Program-made: the position numbers and the translations under genes
Origin: Hexactinellida sp. DTS-2022
Taxonomy: Eukaryota > Porifera > Hexactinellida
NCBI GenBank assembly: GCA_028753945.1
Contig: JAPNXP010000013.1
Span: forward strand, 868,001 to 932,000
Length of the DNA: 64,000 bases
Direction of reading: 5' to 3'
In this document: positions 53,547 to 62,740 of the stretch, one piece after another
Layout of the letters: each line of letters begins with the position of its first letter
How positions within the stretch are numbered: position 1 is the first letter of the stretch
Notes under the pieces: generated by a model
Seen by the model: the letters and a program-made list of their open reading frames with translations, nothing else
What the model was told of the DNA's origin: nothing
Databases searched by the model: none

Positions 53547-54950
53547 CTAATGATATTTCCCTTTTTACTTATCTACAAATCCAGACTGATAAACAACGTA
53601 AATATTAAATATAACAAAGGGAATATCTATCCAGCGAGCATAGGCGTGTTACGATTGGGTGTTACGAGGTTTCGGCCAATTCCAGCTATGTTCCCAGCAA
53701 TATAATTTCCAATTTCATATTTTTAATAGATATACGATGTTTATTTGCAAATATCATTAAAACCTTGTTGCACACGAAACTGAAAGTTAATAGAAATCCC
53801 CATTTTCACTTTCAATTTCTATTGAAAGTGAAAATGGGGATTTCTATTTATACTTTTACCTCAAATGTGTTTCAGGGTTTTAATTAATATTACAATATAA
53901 AAATTTCAATGAGAAAGAACTTTAGTGCAGTAGTCTTGAATGAACTTTATTAATTTAAAATATTTTGAAGATGAAGATATAGCTATACGATTGTAATTGT
54001 AATCGTTTGTAATAAATAATCAAAATCCTGTAATCGTAATTATTTAAAATAAAAGCATTCGGGTAGCACAAATATATAAAAGCAAGATAGGTATAATAAG
54101 GGAAATTATAAAAAAAAGATGGGATAGTGCAAAAATAATAGAGCAAACGTTTACATTATGAATTTATGATTGATGTCAATCGATATGACGCCATAATAAT
54201 ATTATACATGATTGTTATTTAATTTTGCAAATCAAATCATATGATGTGTGCAATATAATTTTGCAAATCCAAATCATATGATGTAATTAATTAATTAATA
54301 TTGATTTAAGAAATTAAATAGGATATTTTAGGTAAAGTACAAACTAATTATGATATGATACCATTAAACTCTCTCCACGTGGAGGCATATCATATAACAT
54401 GACATGAATATATAGTATGCATGTGCACAGGTGGAATTATCAGTTTATCGTGCTAATTGATAAAAATAAAATTAAAAAATTGTTTATTAATTAATTAACT
54501 AATTCATGAAATCCTTCAATTGCGGCATAACTTTGCGCGTCATTTCAGGTTTAATTTATTTTGGGCGGGAAGTAATTTTAGATGACTAAATAAAACACTA
54601 AAATTACTAAACTTCTAAAATGGAACTAATTGTATGCACACATGCATACTCTGTGATGCAACACACTTTGAAGTTTATTGTAATTGAAACCATAGCAGTA
54701 AAGTTCAGTCGCTGCGGTTGATATACTGAAAGTAATTCAGTAGTATTAATTCATCATGGCTTCCTATTCATACATAGCAATAGGCTTTTAAAGTTTCTAG
54801 GATTATCTATAATAAAAGAAATAGGCCTATCGAGTTTCAAAGTTGATTAGTGAATTGTAAAACTATAAAAGAGAACTTCTAAACAATAGGCTTCATATTA
54901 CTATCCATCTAAGGTATTATATTATTTATCACATTTTGAGGTATACATCT
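53547..54950. other. Interval between NHL gene and H4 variant (divergent promoters)
   Basis: The two genes point away from each other, so both promoters should lie here. A strong hairpin lies at 53790-53847. A short element end (GCATAGGCGTGTTACG) lies at 53638. A pair of near-repeats (TTTGCAAATC and CAAATCATATGATG) lies near 54225-54285. No gene was recognised. Confidence 0.5.
53790..53847. repeat. Near-perfect hairpin, about 26-bp arms
   Basis: ATAGAAATCCCCATTTTCAC with its extension is followed by a TTCT loop and its exact mirror GTGAAAATGGGGATTTCTAT. It lies about 245 bp upstream of the NHL gene start. Confidence 0.8.
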
Positions 54951-55319
54951 ATGTCGAATAAATCAATTCGCATTAGCGTCAAAAATGAATCCCCATCATT
55001 GGCTAGAAAAAGCGGCATTGGTGGGCGCGGAAAGGGAAAGAAAATTAGATATGCTCGGCACCGTCGTCAGATTAGAGGACACATTTACGGAATATCAAGC
55101 GGTGATATCCGTCGTCTGGCGAGAAGAGGAGGGGTAAAGAGAATAAGTGGATTAATTTATGATGAGGCTCGACAAGTGCTAAGGTTATTTTTGGAATCTG
55201 TCCTGAAAGATTCTGTATTGTATGCAGAACACGCACAAAGAAAAACTGTTCTCGCATTAGATGTACTTTATGCACTCAAACGGAGAGGAAAGGTGTTATA
55301 TGGATTTGAAACCAAATAA
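54951..55319 (+). CDS. Divergent histone H4 variant with extended N-terminal tail
   Basis: The ATG at 54951 gives 122 residues; a longer frame depends on a TTG. The histone fold is clearly H4: [20 protein letters not shown] (53-72), then [20 protein letters not shown] (93-112) and LYGF (116-119). Canonical H4 is 102 residues. This one adds about 22 residues before a GGRGKGKK block, so the tail is longer and different in sequence. The part matching R17-H18-R19-K20 reads RHRR, replacing K20, and the K16 position is Ala. Many core residues also differ ([12 protein letters not shown] for the KVLRDNIQGITK region). H4 rarely has variants, so this is unusual. A polyadenylation signal lies at 55474-55479, and no histone 3' stem-loop is seen just after the stop, which fits replication-independent expression. 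Confidence 0.9.
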   Translation: MSNKSIRISVKNESPSLARKSGIGGRGKGKKIRYARHRRQIRGHIYGISSGDIRRLARRGGVKRISGLIYDEARQVLRLFLESVLKDSVLYAEHAQRKTVLALDVLYALKRRGKVLYGFETK

Positions 55320-55666
55320 TTTCATTATTATTCCTGGAAATCAATTACAACAACTTATTAAGTATTCCCGTTACAGTTGATCCTGTTTTTTTGTTTCTGT
55401 AACTTATTTTCTGTTTACACGCTAATGGTTTGGTAAATAATTTATATAAATTAATTAATTAATTTACATATTGAATAAACACGAGAAATTTGTTGATTAC
55501 TTGAGTATTTAATTAATTAAGTTAAACGAGGGGTGTATTCGTAATGGTCCAAAATGTTTGTGTGTTAAAGTTAATTGTAACTAGCGCGTTTCGCTTGCTA
55601 AGTCGCTTCGCGGTATTACACAATCACACCAACCGCGGTTGCTATGTGGATTTATCTACTGAGCTC

Positions 55667-55930
55667 TGACATTGATTAGAAAGCGAAAATAGGCCTAAAA
55701 TAGTCAAATTTAACAATGAGAAATTTTAATGATTTTGTCATCATGTGATGAGTAAGCATATTGGCAATCTGGTCGCATCATTAATGTACATGTAACATGT
55801 TCTATTAACTTCACGTTGGTCACACCAGATTACCAATATGCTTACTCACTATCTCATGATGACGTAATTATTAAATTCACATTGTTAAATTCGACTATTT
55901 AGGCCTATTTTCGCTTTATAATCAATGTTA
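55667..55930. repeat. Foldback element, arms of about 105 bp
   Basis: TGACATTGATTAGAAAGCGA at the left is mirrored by TCGCTTTATAATCAATGTTA at the right. The arms continue through AATAGGCCTA, TAACAATG and AGTAAGCATATTGG with few mismatches. The loop is about 55 bp. Confidence 0.75.
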
Positions 55931-56036
55931 GAAGTAGTATATAAAATTGTGTTCTGCCGCGAAGCGATCTAATAAAATGGCTATATTCAATTTCAGTTAT
56001 TTTATTTCATTAGATCTACCTATAAGTATACTAATG

Positions 56037-56183
56037 CAGGGCCGTAGCCACTGGTCAGGTTGGTCAGGTTTCAACCTGACCACTTTTAGTTGGTTGGACA
56101 GGTTAACCTGAACCCTTGGCCCTGTTGGTACTGTATCCAGCCCGATCTAACCTGACCACTTTTAATGGGTGGCTACGGCACTG
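56037..56183. repeat. hAT-like MITE
   Basis: CAGGGCCGTAGCCACTGG at the left is mirrored by GTGGCTACGGCACTG at the right, with several CAGGTT/AACCTG strings inside. TAATG flanks both ends. Confidence 0.55.
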
Positions 56184-56388
56184 TAATGAGTCCAGTGACG
56201 TCAAGAGCGAAACGTACTTTATAAATTCAAAAATTCGTAAATTACACATTCAAATTTCCAGTAATAAAGAAATAAATTAATGTAATCTCCAACTTAATTA
56301 ATAATCTAGAGTAACAACCTTGAATTTCAAATGAGCGCATCTGTAAAAATAATTATGTCCGGACCATCAGAATACTTTTATAAGAATT

Positions 56389-57236
56389 TCAGTATGCATT
56401 GTTTGCTGAGCTATGAGTTGCTATGGAGCTCTCTGGCATGTGCTGAATCTCAAACTTCAATAAAATCGAGTCTCCTTCTGAAAATTTTGAGCTCAAAACT
56501 TCTCTTTCGCTAAGAAACTTAGGAAATCCATGACACACTTTATCTGATACGGTCCGTTTGCTGAAAGAGTTATTGTTAGCAGTCCGAAAGGATTGTGAAA
56601 TAGAATACTTTGGATTCTCTTTACTAACTAAAGTTATAATTACATTACCAAGGAATGGCCACACAAGTGTATCGTCATTCTCACCTACGGCTAGAAACAC
56701 GTACACTGAGAGATAACCCTTACTAGATAGGAATTTAACATAGCTCGTGAACTTATAGCCATTCACATAGAAAGGCTCACTATACAGTGTCTCACCTCTG
56801 CTAAACTGATCTTTCACTCCGTTAATCTCCCAACTAAGTCCTCTGCTATACTGATTCACTTCCTCCATCTTCTCAATGTGTGCATTCATCATCCTAACGT
56901 GTTTAACAACAAACTCGGCTTCGTGTGTCTCTATGTGGCTCCTCTTTCTGACTGTACTGCAGCCGTATCGCTTGAAGGGACATGGGACCATGGATAAGGG
57001 GCACTCCCTGGAGATGTGTAGCTCCATTTTGTTCCTCGCTATGGCATTAGAACTACAGCCATTTACACATTTCAGTGGGAAACTGGGACAAGTTGCACTA
57101 TGAATATTTGTCTGTGACACTTTAATGGAACAGCTACAATATTCACACTTTATTTTTCTCTCCACACAACAATTATCCATGTGACACTTCAAATCCTCTC
57201 TTTTGATGTATTGTTTGCACCCAAGAGGACAAACAC
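56389..57236 (-). CDS. TRAF-type zinc-finger and MATH protein, last exon
   Basis: The coding frame begins after an acceptor (TTCCCAG, AG at 57238-57237), in VCPLGCKQYIKRED. The longer open frame upstream starts only at a GTG and includes repeat sequence. TRAF-type zinc fingers follow (CPLGC, HMDNC, CEYC, HSATC, CVNGC, HISREC, CPFKRYGC, HIETH), then a short linker helix and a MATH/TRAF-C domain (WEINGVKDQFSRGETLYSEP, FYVNGYKF, WPFLGNVIITLV, FLSEREVL). The MATH domain binds receptor tails or adaptor peptides. A RING finger would be expected upstream, but no upstream exon is recognised in the transposon-rich DNA to 58.5 kb. The gene is thus a probable TRAF with a missing or distant first exon. 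It ends at 56389. Confidence 0.8.
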
Positions 57237-58513
57237 CTGGGAACACACCACAAACACTCAAATGTGTAACCAAACAACTGAGTTTATTACTCCATACCAA
57301 GGTTGAAACCGAATACTGATATATTTGGTTTAACCGAATATTATTTGCCGATATCACTATTATAGAAGGTCAACCTCGGTTACGTCAACCGAATACCGAA
57401 TAGTCTATCATAGTTATGATAAGTTAAACACTATTCGGTATTCGGTTGACGTAACCGAATATTATCAGTATTTATATTCGGTGACGTAACGGAATATCAT
57501 CAGGATTATTAGTGTTGTAAGGTCGGAAATTTTCCGGAAATTTTACATGGAAAAATTATTATATACACCTAGTTTTTTTTATTTTTATAAACCATATCTA
57601 TAATGTAGAGTTGTTACTGTGCGCTTGTTATTTGTCCTCATGACAGTCTAACTTAAGTACAGTAGCACAAAAATTTTGGCAAATTCAAATAAAGTTCCTA
57701 AGCATAATTTGAAAAATCAAATATGTAATCTTTCCAGAAATTTCCATAGAAAACAAATTTTTTGGAAATTTTACAACACTAGTATTTATATTCGGTTGAC
57801 GTAACGGAATATCATAGGCGTAGAAGTAGCCCGGGCCGCCCCGGGGGGATTTTGGATCGAATTATCATTGAAATATACTATAATCTTTCCCGATATGTCT
57901 TCTCCAAATACTTATATAGTGCAACTTGATTGAATTATTCATTCAATTGCGTATTCCATATTTGTTAGTATTGTTACTTGCTTATACCTATACCTTGAGG
58001 CTTGACGCTTGTTAGTGTCCAAGCTATTCTCCGAGAATGTTTAAAAGGCATATACGATGGCTCAAAACAACCAAGTTTCGCTAACTCGCCCGGGCAGATT
58101 ATAATGATTTTGGGGAAACGTTTACGCCTATGCGGAATATTATCAGTATTTATATTCGGTTGACGTAACGGAATATTAATACAGTGGCGTAAAAGTATGT
58201 GTCCCGCTTTTTGATGTTTCCTCCCGCTCTCAAGCCTCCCCTCTCAAACCTCCCGCTTTTTGGATGATTGTATATGTACATATTAGAATCTGAATTTTAT
58301 AATTACAAGCAATCATAGATGACTCAATAAAAGGATAACCATTAAAAGACCATGGATAAGCGCGAAGGCCATTCAATCTGTTTCATAATATAAGAAAGTA
58401 AAAGTAAATACACGTATTGATTGTTTTTGGTTCTCTAAAACTTTTCTAAGAGATGGTTACCAATATAAGTGCATATATACGTGCGTAAAACATAAATAAA
58501 TAACTAGAACATT
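57237..58513. other. Repeat-rich interval upstream of the TRAF-type exon
   Basis: The string TATTCGGTTGACGTAAC and its reverse recur at about 57300-57500, 57780-57810 and 58140-58175. An element with ATAGGCGTAG/CTACGCCTAT-type ends (57813-58133) splits the array. A CAGTGGCGTA end with CCCGCT strings lies at 58182-58262. A missing first exon of the TRAF gene could be further upstream. Confidence 0.5.
57813..58133. repeat. MITE with CATAGGCGTA termini
   Basis: CATAGGCGTAGAAGTAGCCC at the left and GTTTACGCCTATG at the right, with CCCGGGC near both ends. It interrupts GGAATAT...CGGAATATTATCAG repeat units. Related termini occur at 34342, 45590 and 53638. Confidence 0.55.
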
Positions 58514-60092
58514 TTAATTGTGTGTAAATTTCTTTGCCTTTCGCGAATTATCTCCACGAGCAGCTATGTCTGAATTGAAATTTTTAACTTTGTTTGATAT
58601 CAAACAATTCGCCATGACGGAATACAAGTACTTCAAAATATCCCAATAAGCAGTGCTACAAGAGGGACATGTATTTCTCCATGTTTCACTATCATTATTT
58701 TCTATATAAGTAATACCTAGAGAAACCAAAATATGTCGAGAAGCTCCTTGGACCAATACGGTCATTAGTGAGTTATTTCCATCAATAGTAATAAAAATTC
58801 TCCATAAAACAACTACTGCATCTATAATACTATCTGAAGGCCACTTGAGTGATCCTCTGTCAACGATTTCCAGATAGGCATACTTTGAATCAGGTAGTTG
58901 TTCGAACAGAAATTCCTTGTCGATTGTGAGGAAATTCAGGCATGTGGAACATTTCGTAGATCTCATATAAAATGTGTGCACAGTATAACCAGCCATAAAA
59001 ACTAGTGCTTGCAATGTTTGGGAGTCGTACATGGTAGTTTCTAATTCTGGAAGTTGGTTTAGCAATTCTTCTATGGTTTCAGATGAAACAGTTGAAGACA
59101 CTAACTCATCAGGACAATTTGAGAATTTTCTGATGAAGTCCTACAGAAATCTGTTCTGCACTAGTTTGATAAAGTTTAAGTATACTGGATAGTTTGAGTC
59201 TACGCTCTGACTCTAGAATTTGGCAGTAGGAAATATGGTAGTTAGCACCTGATATCTGTCTGTATAGTCCAAACAGATTACTTATATGGAGCTCAGTTAC
59301 TGGTAACTGAACTGCCATATAAGGAGGTGTTTCAATTCTAAAAACCCATAAGCTCAGAAATGAAATTTATACGTAAATAAAAACCTATTCAGTTACCAGT
59401 AACTCAGCTCCATATAAGTATTTTGTAGTCCAAAATGATGTTCTAACGGGTCATTCTGAAGAAAAGAAGTTAAGACGTAAGAAAATCCGCAATTATTTGT
59501 TAGATGGTTAACTATATGTGGTAGTGCTTGACATGTATGCTTTAAACTAGTGAATGTTTGGCGGGATAAGGATGATTTATTTGATTTTGAATTTGCTTCC
59601 CAAGCTTCAAGCCAAAATACAACTCGCTCTAAGAATAAGAAGCGAGGATCTGCATTTACAAGAGGAATATAAAATTCATCTTTCAAACGGATGCCCTTCT
59701 GAGGTGTACTAACAGTAAATTTTTTCCAGATGTTAACAATAATAGAGATAAATTCTGCTGATTGCGTTTTAAAATTATCAATTCGCGAATTGTTCTGAAT
59801 TTTTAAACCAGCGCTAGTTGACTCGCTAAATATCTTTAGAGCAAGTTTTACATTCTGACGCTCAAAAGTTGAAGGCCAGCATGCTTTTGCTGTCAATTGA
59901 TGTGCGATTTTGGCGAAAGAGTGTTGCTCTTGTCTGTAAAGTAATTGTACATCTTCAAAACAAACTTTGAAATTCGTAAGAGGGTATTTCGTAGAGATGT
60001 TAGAAATTTCTTCAAAATTAGGAAAAACAAAAGTGTGGTTGAAATCTTTTGTATTATTAAATCCAATTATTGCGAATAGTTTTCAAAATATG
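58514..60092 (-). pseudogene. Decayed P-element/THAP9-like transposase, copy 1
   Basis: Read on the minus strand: HILKTIRNNW near 60070 (then stops and a frame change), NFEEISN, FEDVQLLYRQEQHSF, WPSTFERQNVKLALKIFSES, LHTCQALPHIVN-type helices and NDPLEHHFGL, then GLYRQISGANYHISYCQ and a C-terminal MAGYTVHTFYMRSTKCSTC. These follow the order of P-element and THAP9 transposases (RNNW, ERxNVKLA, DPLExxFG, GxNxxxS, AGYxxH). The THAP finger is missing and the catalytic first part is lost. A MULE-like MITE (59274-59425) splits DPLEHHFGL from YRQISG, and a frameshift lies near 59110-59140. It is non-functional. Confidence 0.82.
59274..59425. repeat. MULE-like MITE inside the P-like transposase, 9-bp target duplication
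   Basis: The 152-bp element has ends CAGATTACTTATATGGAGCT and AGCTCCATATAAGTATTTTG. TAGTCCAAA flanks both sides (59265-59273 and 59426-59434), and the duplicated target lies in the FGLYR coding segment. Its termini share CTTATATRGAGCT with 23001-23169 and 36209-36387. Confidence 0.85.
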
Positions 60093-60181
60093 AACAGGAT
60101 CAAAGAATAGGAAAAGGTTCCTGGTAATGTCGACCGGGTGAGTGAGGAACGATAGGAGTGAGAGTTTTTTAAATCGGGAGA

Positions 60182-60691
60182 CCTGTGGTCTCCCTCCCGG
60201 AGGTTGAGGTGCAGTCGCTGGAGGAGAACGAGGACGAGGTGCTCAAGCTGCGCGCCAAGCTGTAGCTGTACAGGTTCCACATTCCGCTGGAGGACGACAG
60301 CAAGCCGGAGTGGAAGGAGAGGGGGGTCGGGTACGTTAAATAATAGGTAACAAGTAAGGGTTTAGTGGAATAAACTAACGAGCGAATGTAACTTTTCCTG
60401 AGCCAGGGGATCCCAGGCCTTAAAACCCGTACTTTCTTATTGTCCTTGTCTTCTAGCAACTTAATGAGACGCGATCAGACGCTGACGATCTGCGGAAACC
60501 ACTCCATAACGAAGGAAATGCTGCTAAAGCCAGCCGTGGGTATAGACAGAGCCTGGGTGTGGTATACCCCGGGAGATTTCTCGGAGGGAGAAGCAAATGC
60601 TGTAACATTATGTCTGAGATTTAAATCTATGGACATAGCCCTACTCTTCCAGGAGAAATTTATGGGCATTGTAAATTCTCTGCCTTATTAA
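60182..60691 (+). pseudogene. RANBP1: RanBP1-like pseudogene with stop and internal inversion
   Basis: PVVSLPEVEVQSLEENEDEV and LKLRAKL (from 60182), then a TAG at 60263-60265 inside an apparent CTGTAG duplication, then YRF, PEWKERGVGYVK. After 60461 the frame resumes as NLMRRDQTLTICGNHSIT, LKPAVGIDRAWVW and DFSEGEA, ending 60691. These are the Ran-binding-domain landmarks of RanBP1 (WKERG, MRRD, NH-x-I, W-W, DF). The expected middle, KLLEDKDNKKVRVLR, is found on the opposite strand at 60418-60462, as if about 45 bp had been inverted. RanBP1 binds RanGTP in nuclear transport. The first part is much more GC-rich than anything nearby. It could be a real pseudogene or a misassembly. Confidence 0.78.
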
Positions 60692-61135
60692 ATGTACCAT
60701 ATATTCCTGTAATTATCGAAAATTCAGTAAAGTAAATTATAATGCGTCAACTTACTCCGAGACTCCATCAAGGCTTTGTTGAGCCGACCCATTGATCGGC
60801 TCCAATATCTGCCGTCAATATAAGCAGGGGGGAGTTGTCATATCTAATTTGGTAAACAATATACCAACAATAAGTAATGAAGAAAAGTGTGAATATTTAT
60901 ATTGCTATCCATAGCCTAACCTAGAAAATGTGGACCAAGGATGAAGGAGATGGTAATATTTATCTAACCACAATTATTAATTTCAAAAATAATAATCATA
61001 AACAACCACATTAATTAGAAATATTCTTGAAATATATACAATTATTGATCAGATTTTATTCCAAACTCTTCTATTGACGTAAAATCTCATCCTTTTAATT
61101 TCTCTTTGGTATTTTATTTATATTAGCTTCTATTC
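60692..61135. other. Spacer between RanBP1 remnant and P-like copy 2
   Basis: AT-rich sequence with no recognised gene. The palindromic phrase GAGCCGACCCATTGATCGGCTC (about 60780-60802) is the only structured item. Confidence 0.5.
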
Positions 61136-62740
61136 ATGCCTAACTCGTGTTCTGTCCCCGGTTGCAGAGCAACTACAACCCAGATGACCATGTTCCTGTG
61201 TTCAAGATGCCTCAAAATCTACCAACCCTGAATCTTGCCTGGACATGCGATCTTTGTCGCGAGGATATCGGTGACCTGAAGGTGGTCTATGTATGTTTCG
61301 ACCATTTTCAGAAAGAAGACATAGACTACACTTTCCAAGTCCCAAGAGGAGATGGTACTTTTACTGAAGTACCGCGGGCAAATCCAAAGCTGAAAGAAGG
61401 CGCTGTACCAAGTTTACTAACTCGCTGCCCAGCATATTAGTCATACAAACCTAACAAACGGAATCGCTTCTCATACGATGCAAAAGAGGAAGAATTGATG
61501 AACCAAACACTACAACTCAGCTTGAGATCCAAGAGTCAAGAGAAAGAGAAGTTTGTGGTAACTCTCTACAGGACTTGAAAGATAAGTTAACCTTGATTTC
61601 TTTCTTTACCTTATAGTTGGTTGGTGTGGTTCCGTAATGAAAGCAAAATAACGTTTGTTCTCGCTAAAATGGCTGAAAAAATATCTCAGTAGATTTGTAC
61701 TTTGAAATCAATGCATATTTATCCACCTCAGCCTATTTTAATAGACAGAGTATATCCGTTTCCATTGCTGCAATTAGTGACATCCGAGAAATTGAATCTG
61801 TTTTGCAAGAACTTGCTTAAAATACAACTCTAGTTCTTATTGTGATTATCCCCTTAAGTTCGGTTGTGCATCCTTTGAAGATGTATGTCAATTATATAAT
61901 TCAGAAAGAACAAGTTTATCCAAGTTAGCTCCTCATTTGACTATGGAGTCATGTTTTCCGTCTAGCATAGAGCGTCAAAATGTCAAACTGGTTTTGAAAG
62001 TCGTTAACGAATTTACAATATCTGCGCTAACTATCCAGAATATAGAAATTATACTCCGGAGTTTGTTGATACCCTTCTTACTGTTTGGAAATTATTCAAC
62101 GTTAACACACCATTTAAAGGAATACGTTTGAACGATAATTTCTTTAGACCTTTGACTTTTAATGACGAGCGATTTCTATTTTTGACTCGTGTAGTTTTGG
62201 TTAGATGATTGGCAAACTTTACCATAAAAAATTGGCAAACTGAGTAAACAAACAGACACCAGTTTTAGACATGCTTGTATTGCCTTACCACAAATTACCA
62301 ATCATTTGACTCAATCTTGTCACTTTACATATGTGTTGTCCTCCTTTCTACAGACGGATCCTTTGGAACACCATTTCGGTCTATACCGTATGATGTCGGG
62401 TTCTTATTATCACATCTCCTATCTTCAAATCCTTGAACCGAGCATCGACTTGAACTTTCTAGCATAATCAAACATATTTATTGACCAACAAGACACTTCC
62501 ATTCAATCTATTCAGTCATTTGTTAAGTCATTTTATTCTCCGTATAGCGTATTCCACTACTGATGGTGAGTTCAATTTGGAGCCATTTCTTGATGCGATT
62601 AATGATTTATCAACAATTGATTGTGGTTCACAGTTGAAACAATCATTAGCCTTTATTGCAGGCTATACTGTCCATCAGTACCTGAAACAAACAAAACCGT
62701 GTCATGCCTGTCTACATATGCTAACAGTTGATTAAGAATT
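61136..62740 (+). pseudogene. Decayed P-element/THAP9-like transposase, copy 2
   Basis: A THAP finger opens at ATG 61136 (MPNSCSVPGCRAT), shifts frame near 61170, and continues as VPVFKMPQN, VCFDHF (the C-x2-H pair) and the AVPTIF-like KEGAVPSLL before a stop at 61438-61440. Further on come FEDVCQLYNSERTSLSKLAP, FPSSIERQNVKLVLKVVNEF, DPLEHHFGLYRMMSGSYYHI and FIAGYTVHQYLKQ with CHACLHMLTVD, broken by stops and frameshifts. The order and residues match copy 1, which it faces head to head. Much of the catalytic part between 61.45 and 61.85 kb is deleted or unrecognisable. Degenerate C-terminal remnants continue to about 63.1 kb. Confidence 0.82.

Larger units (their letters stand above)
55320..56388. 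other. Interval with a long inverted repeat and a hAT-like MITE
   Basis: It holds the H4 variant 3' end, a long inverted repeat at 55667-55930 and a MITE at 56037-56183. The right side is the 3' flank of the TRAF-type gene. Confidence 0.5.

Noticed and set aside
57237..57357. 5' extension of the TRAF-type frame
   Set aside because: It starts with GTG, runs through repeat sequence and precedes a good splice acceptor.
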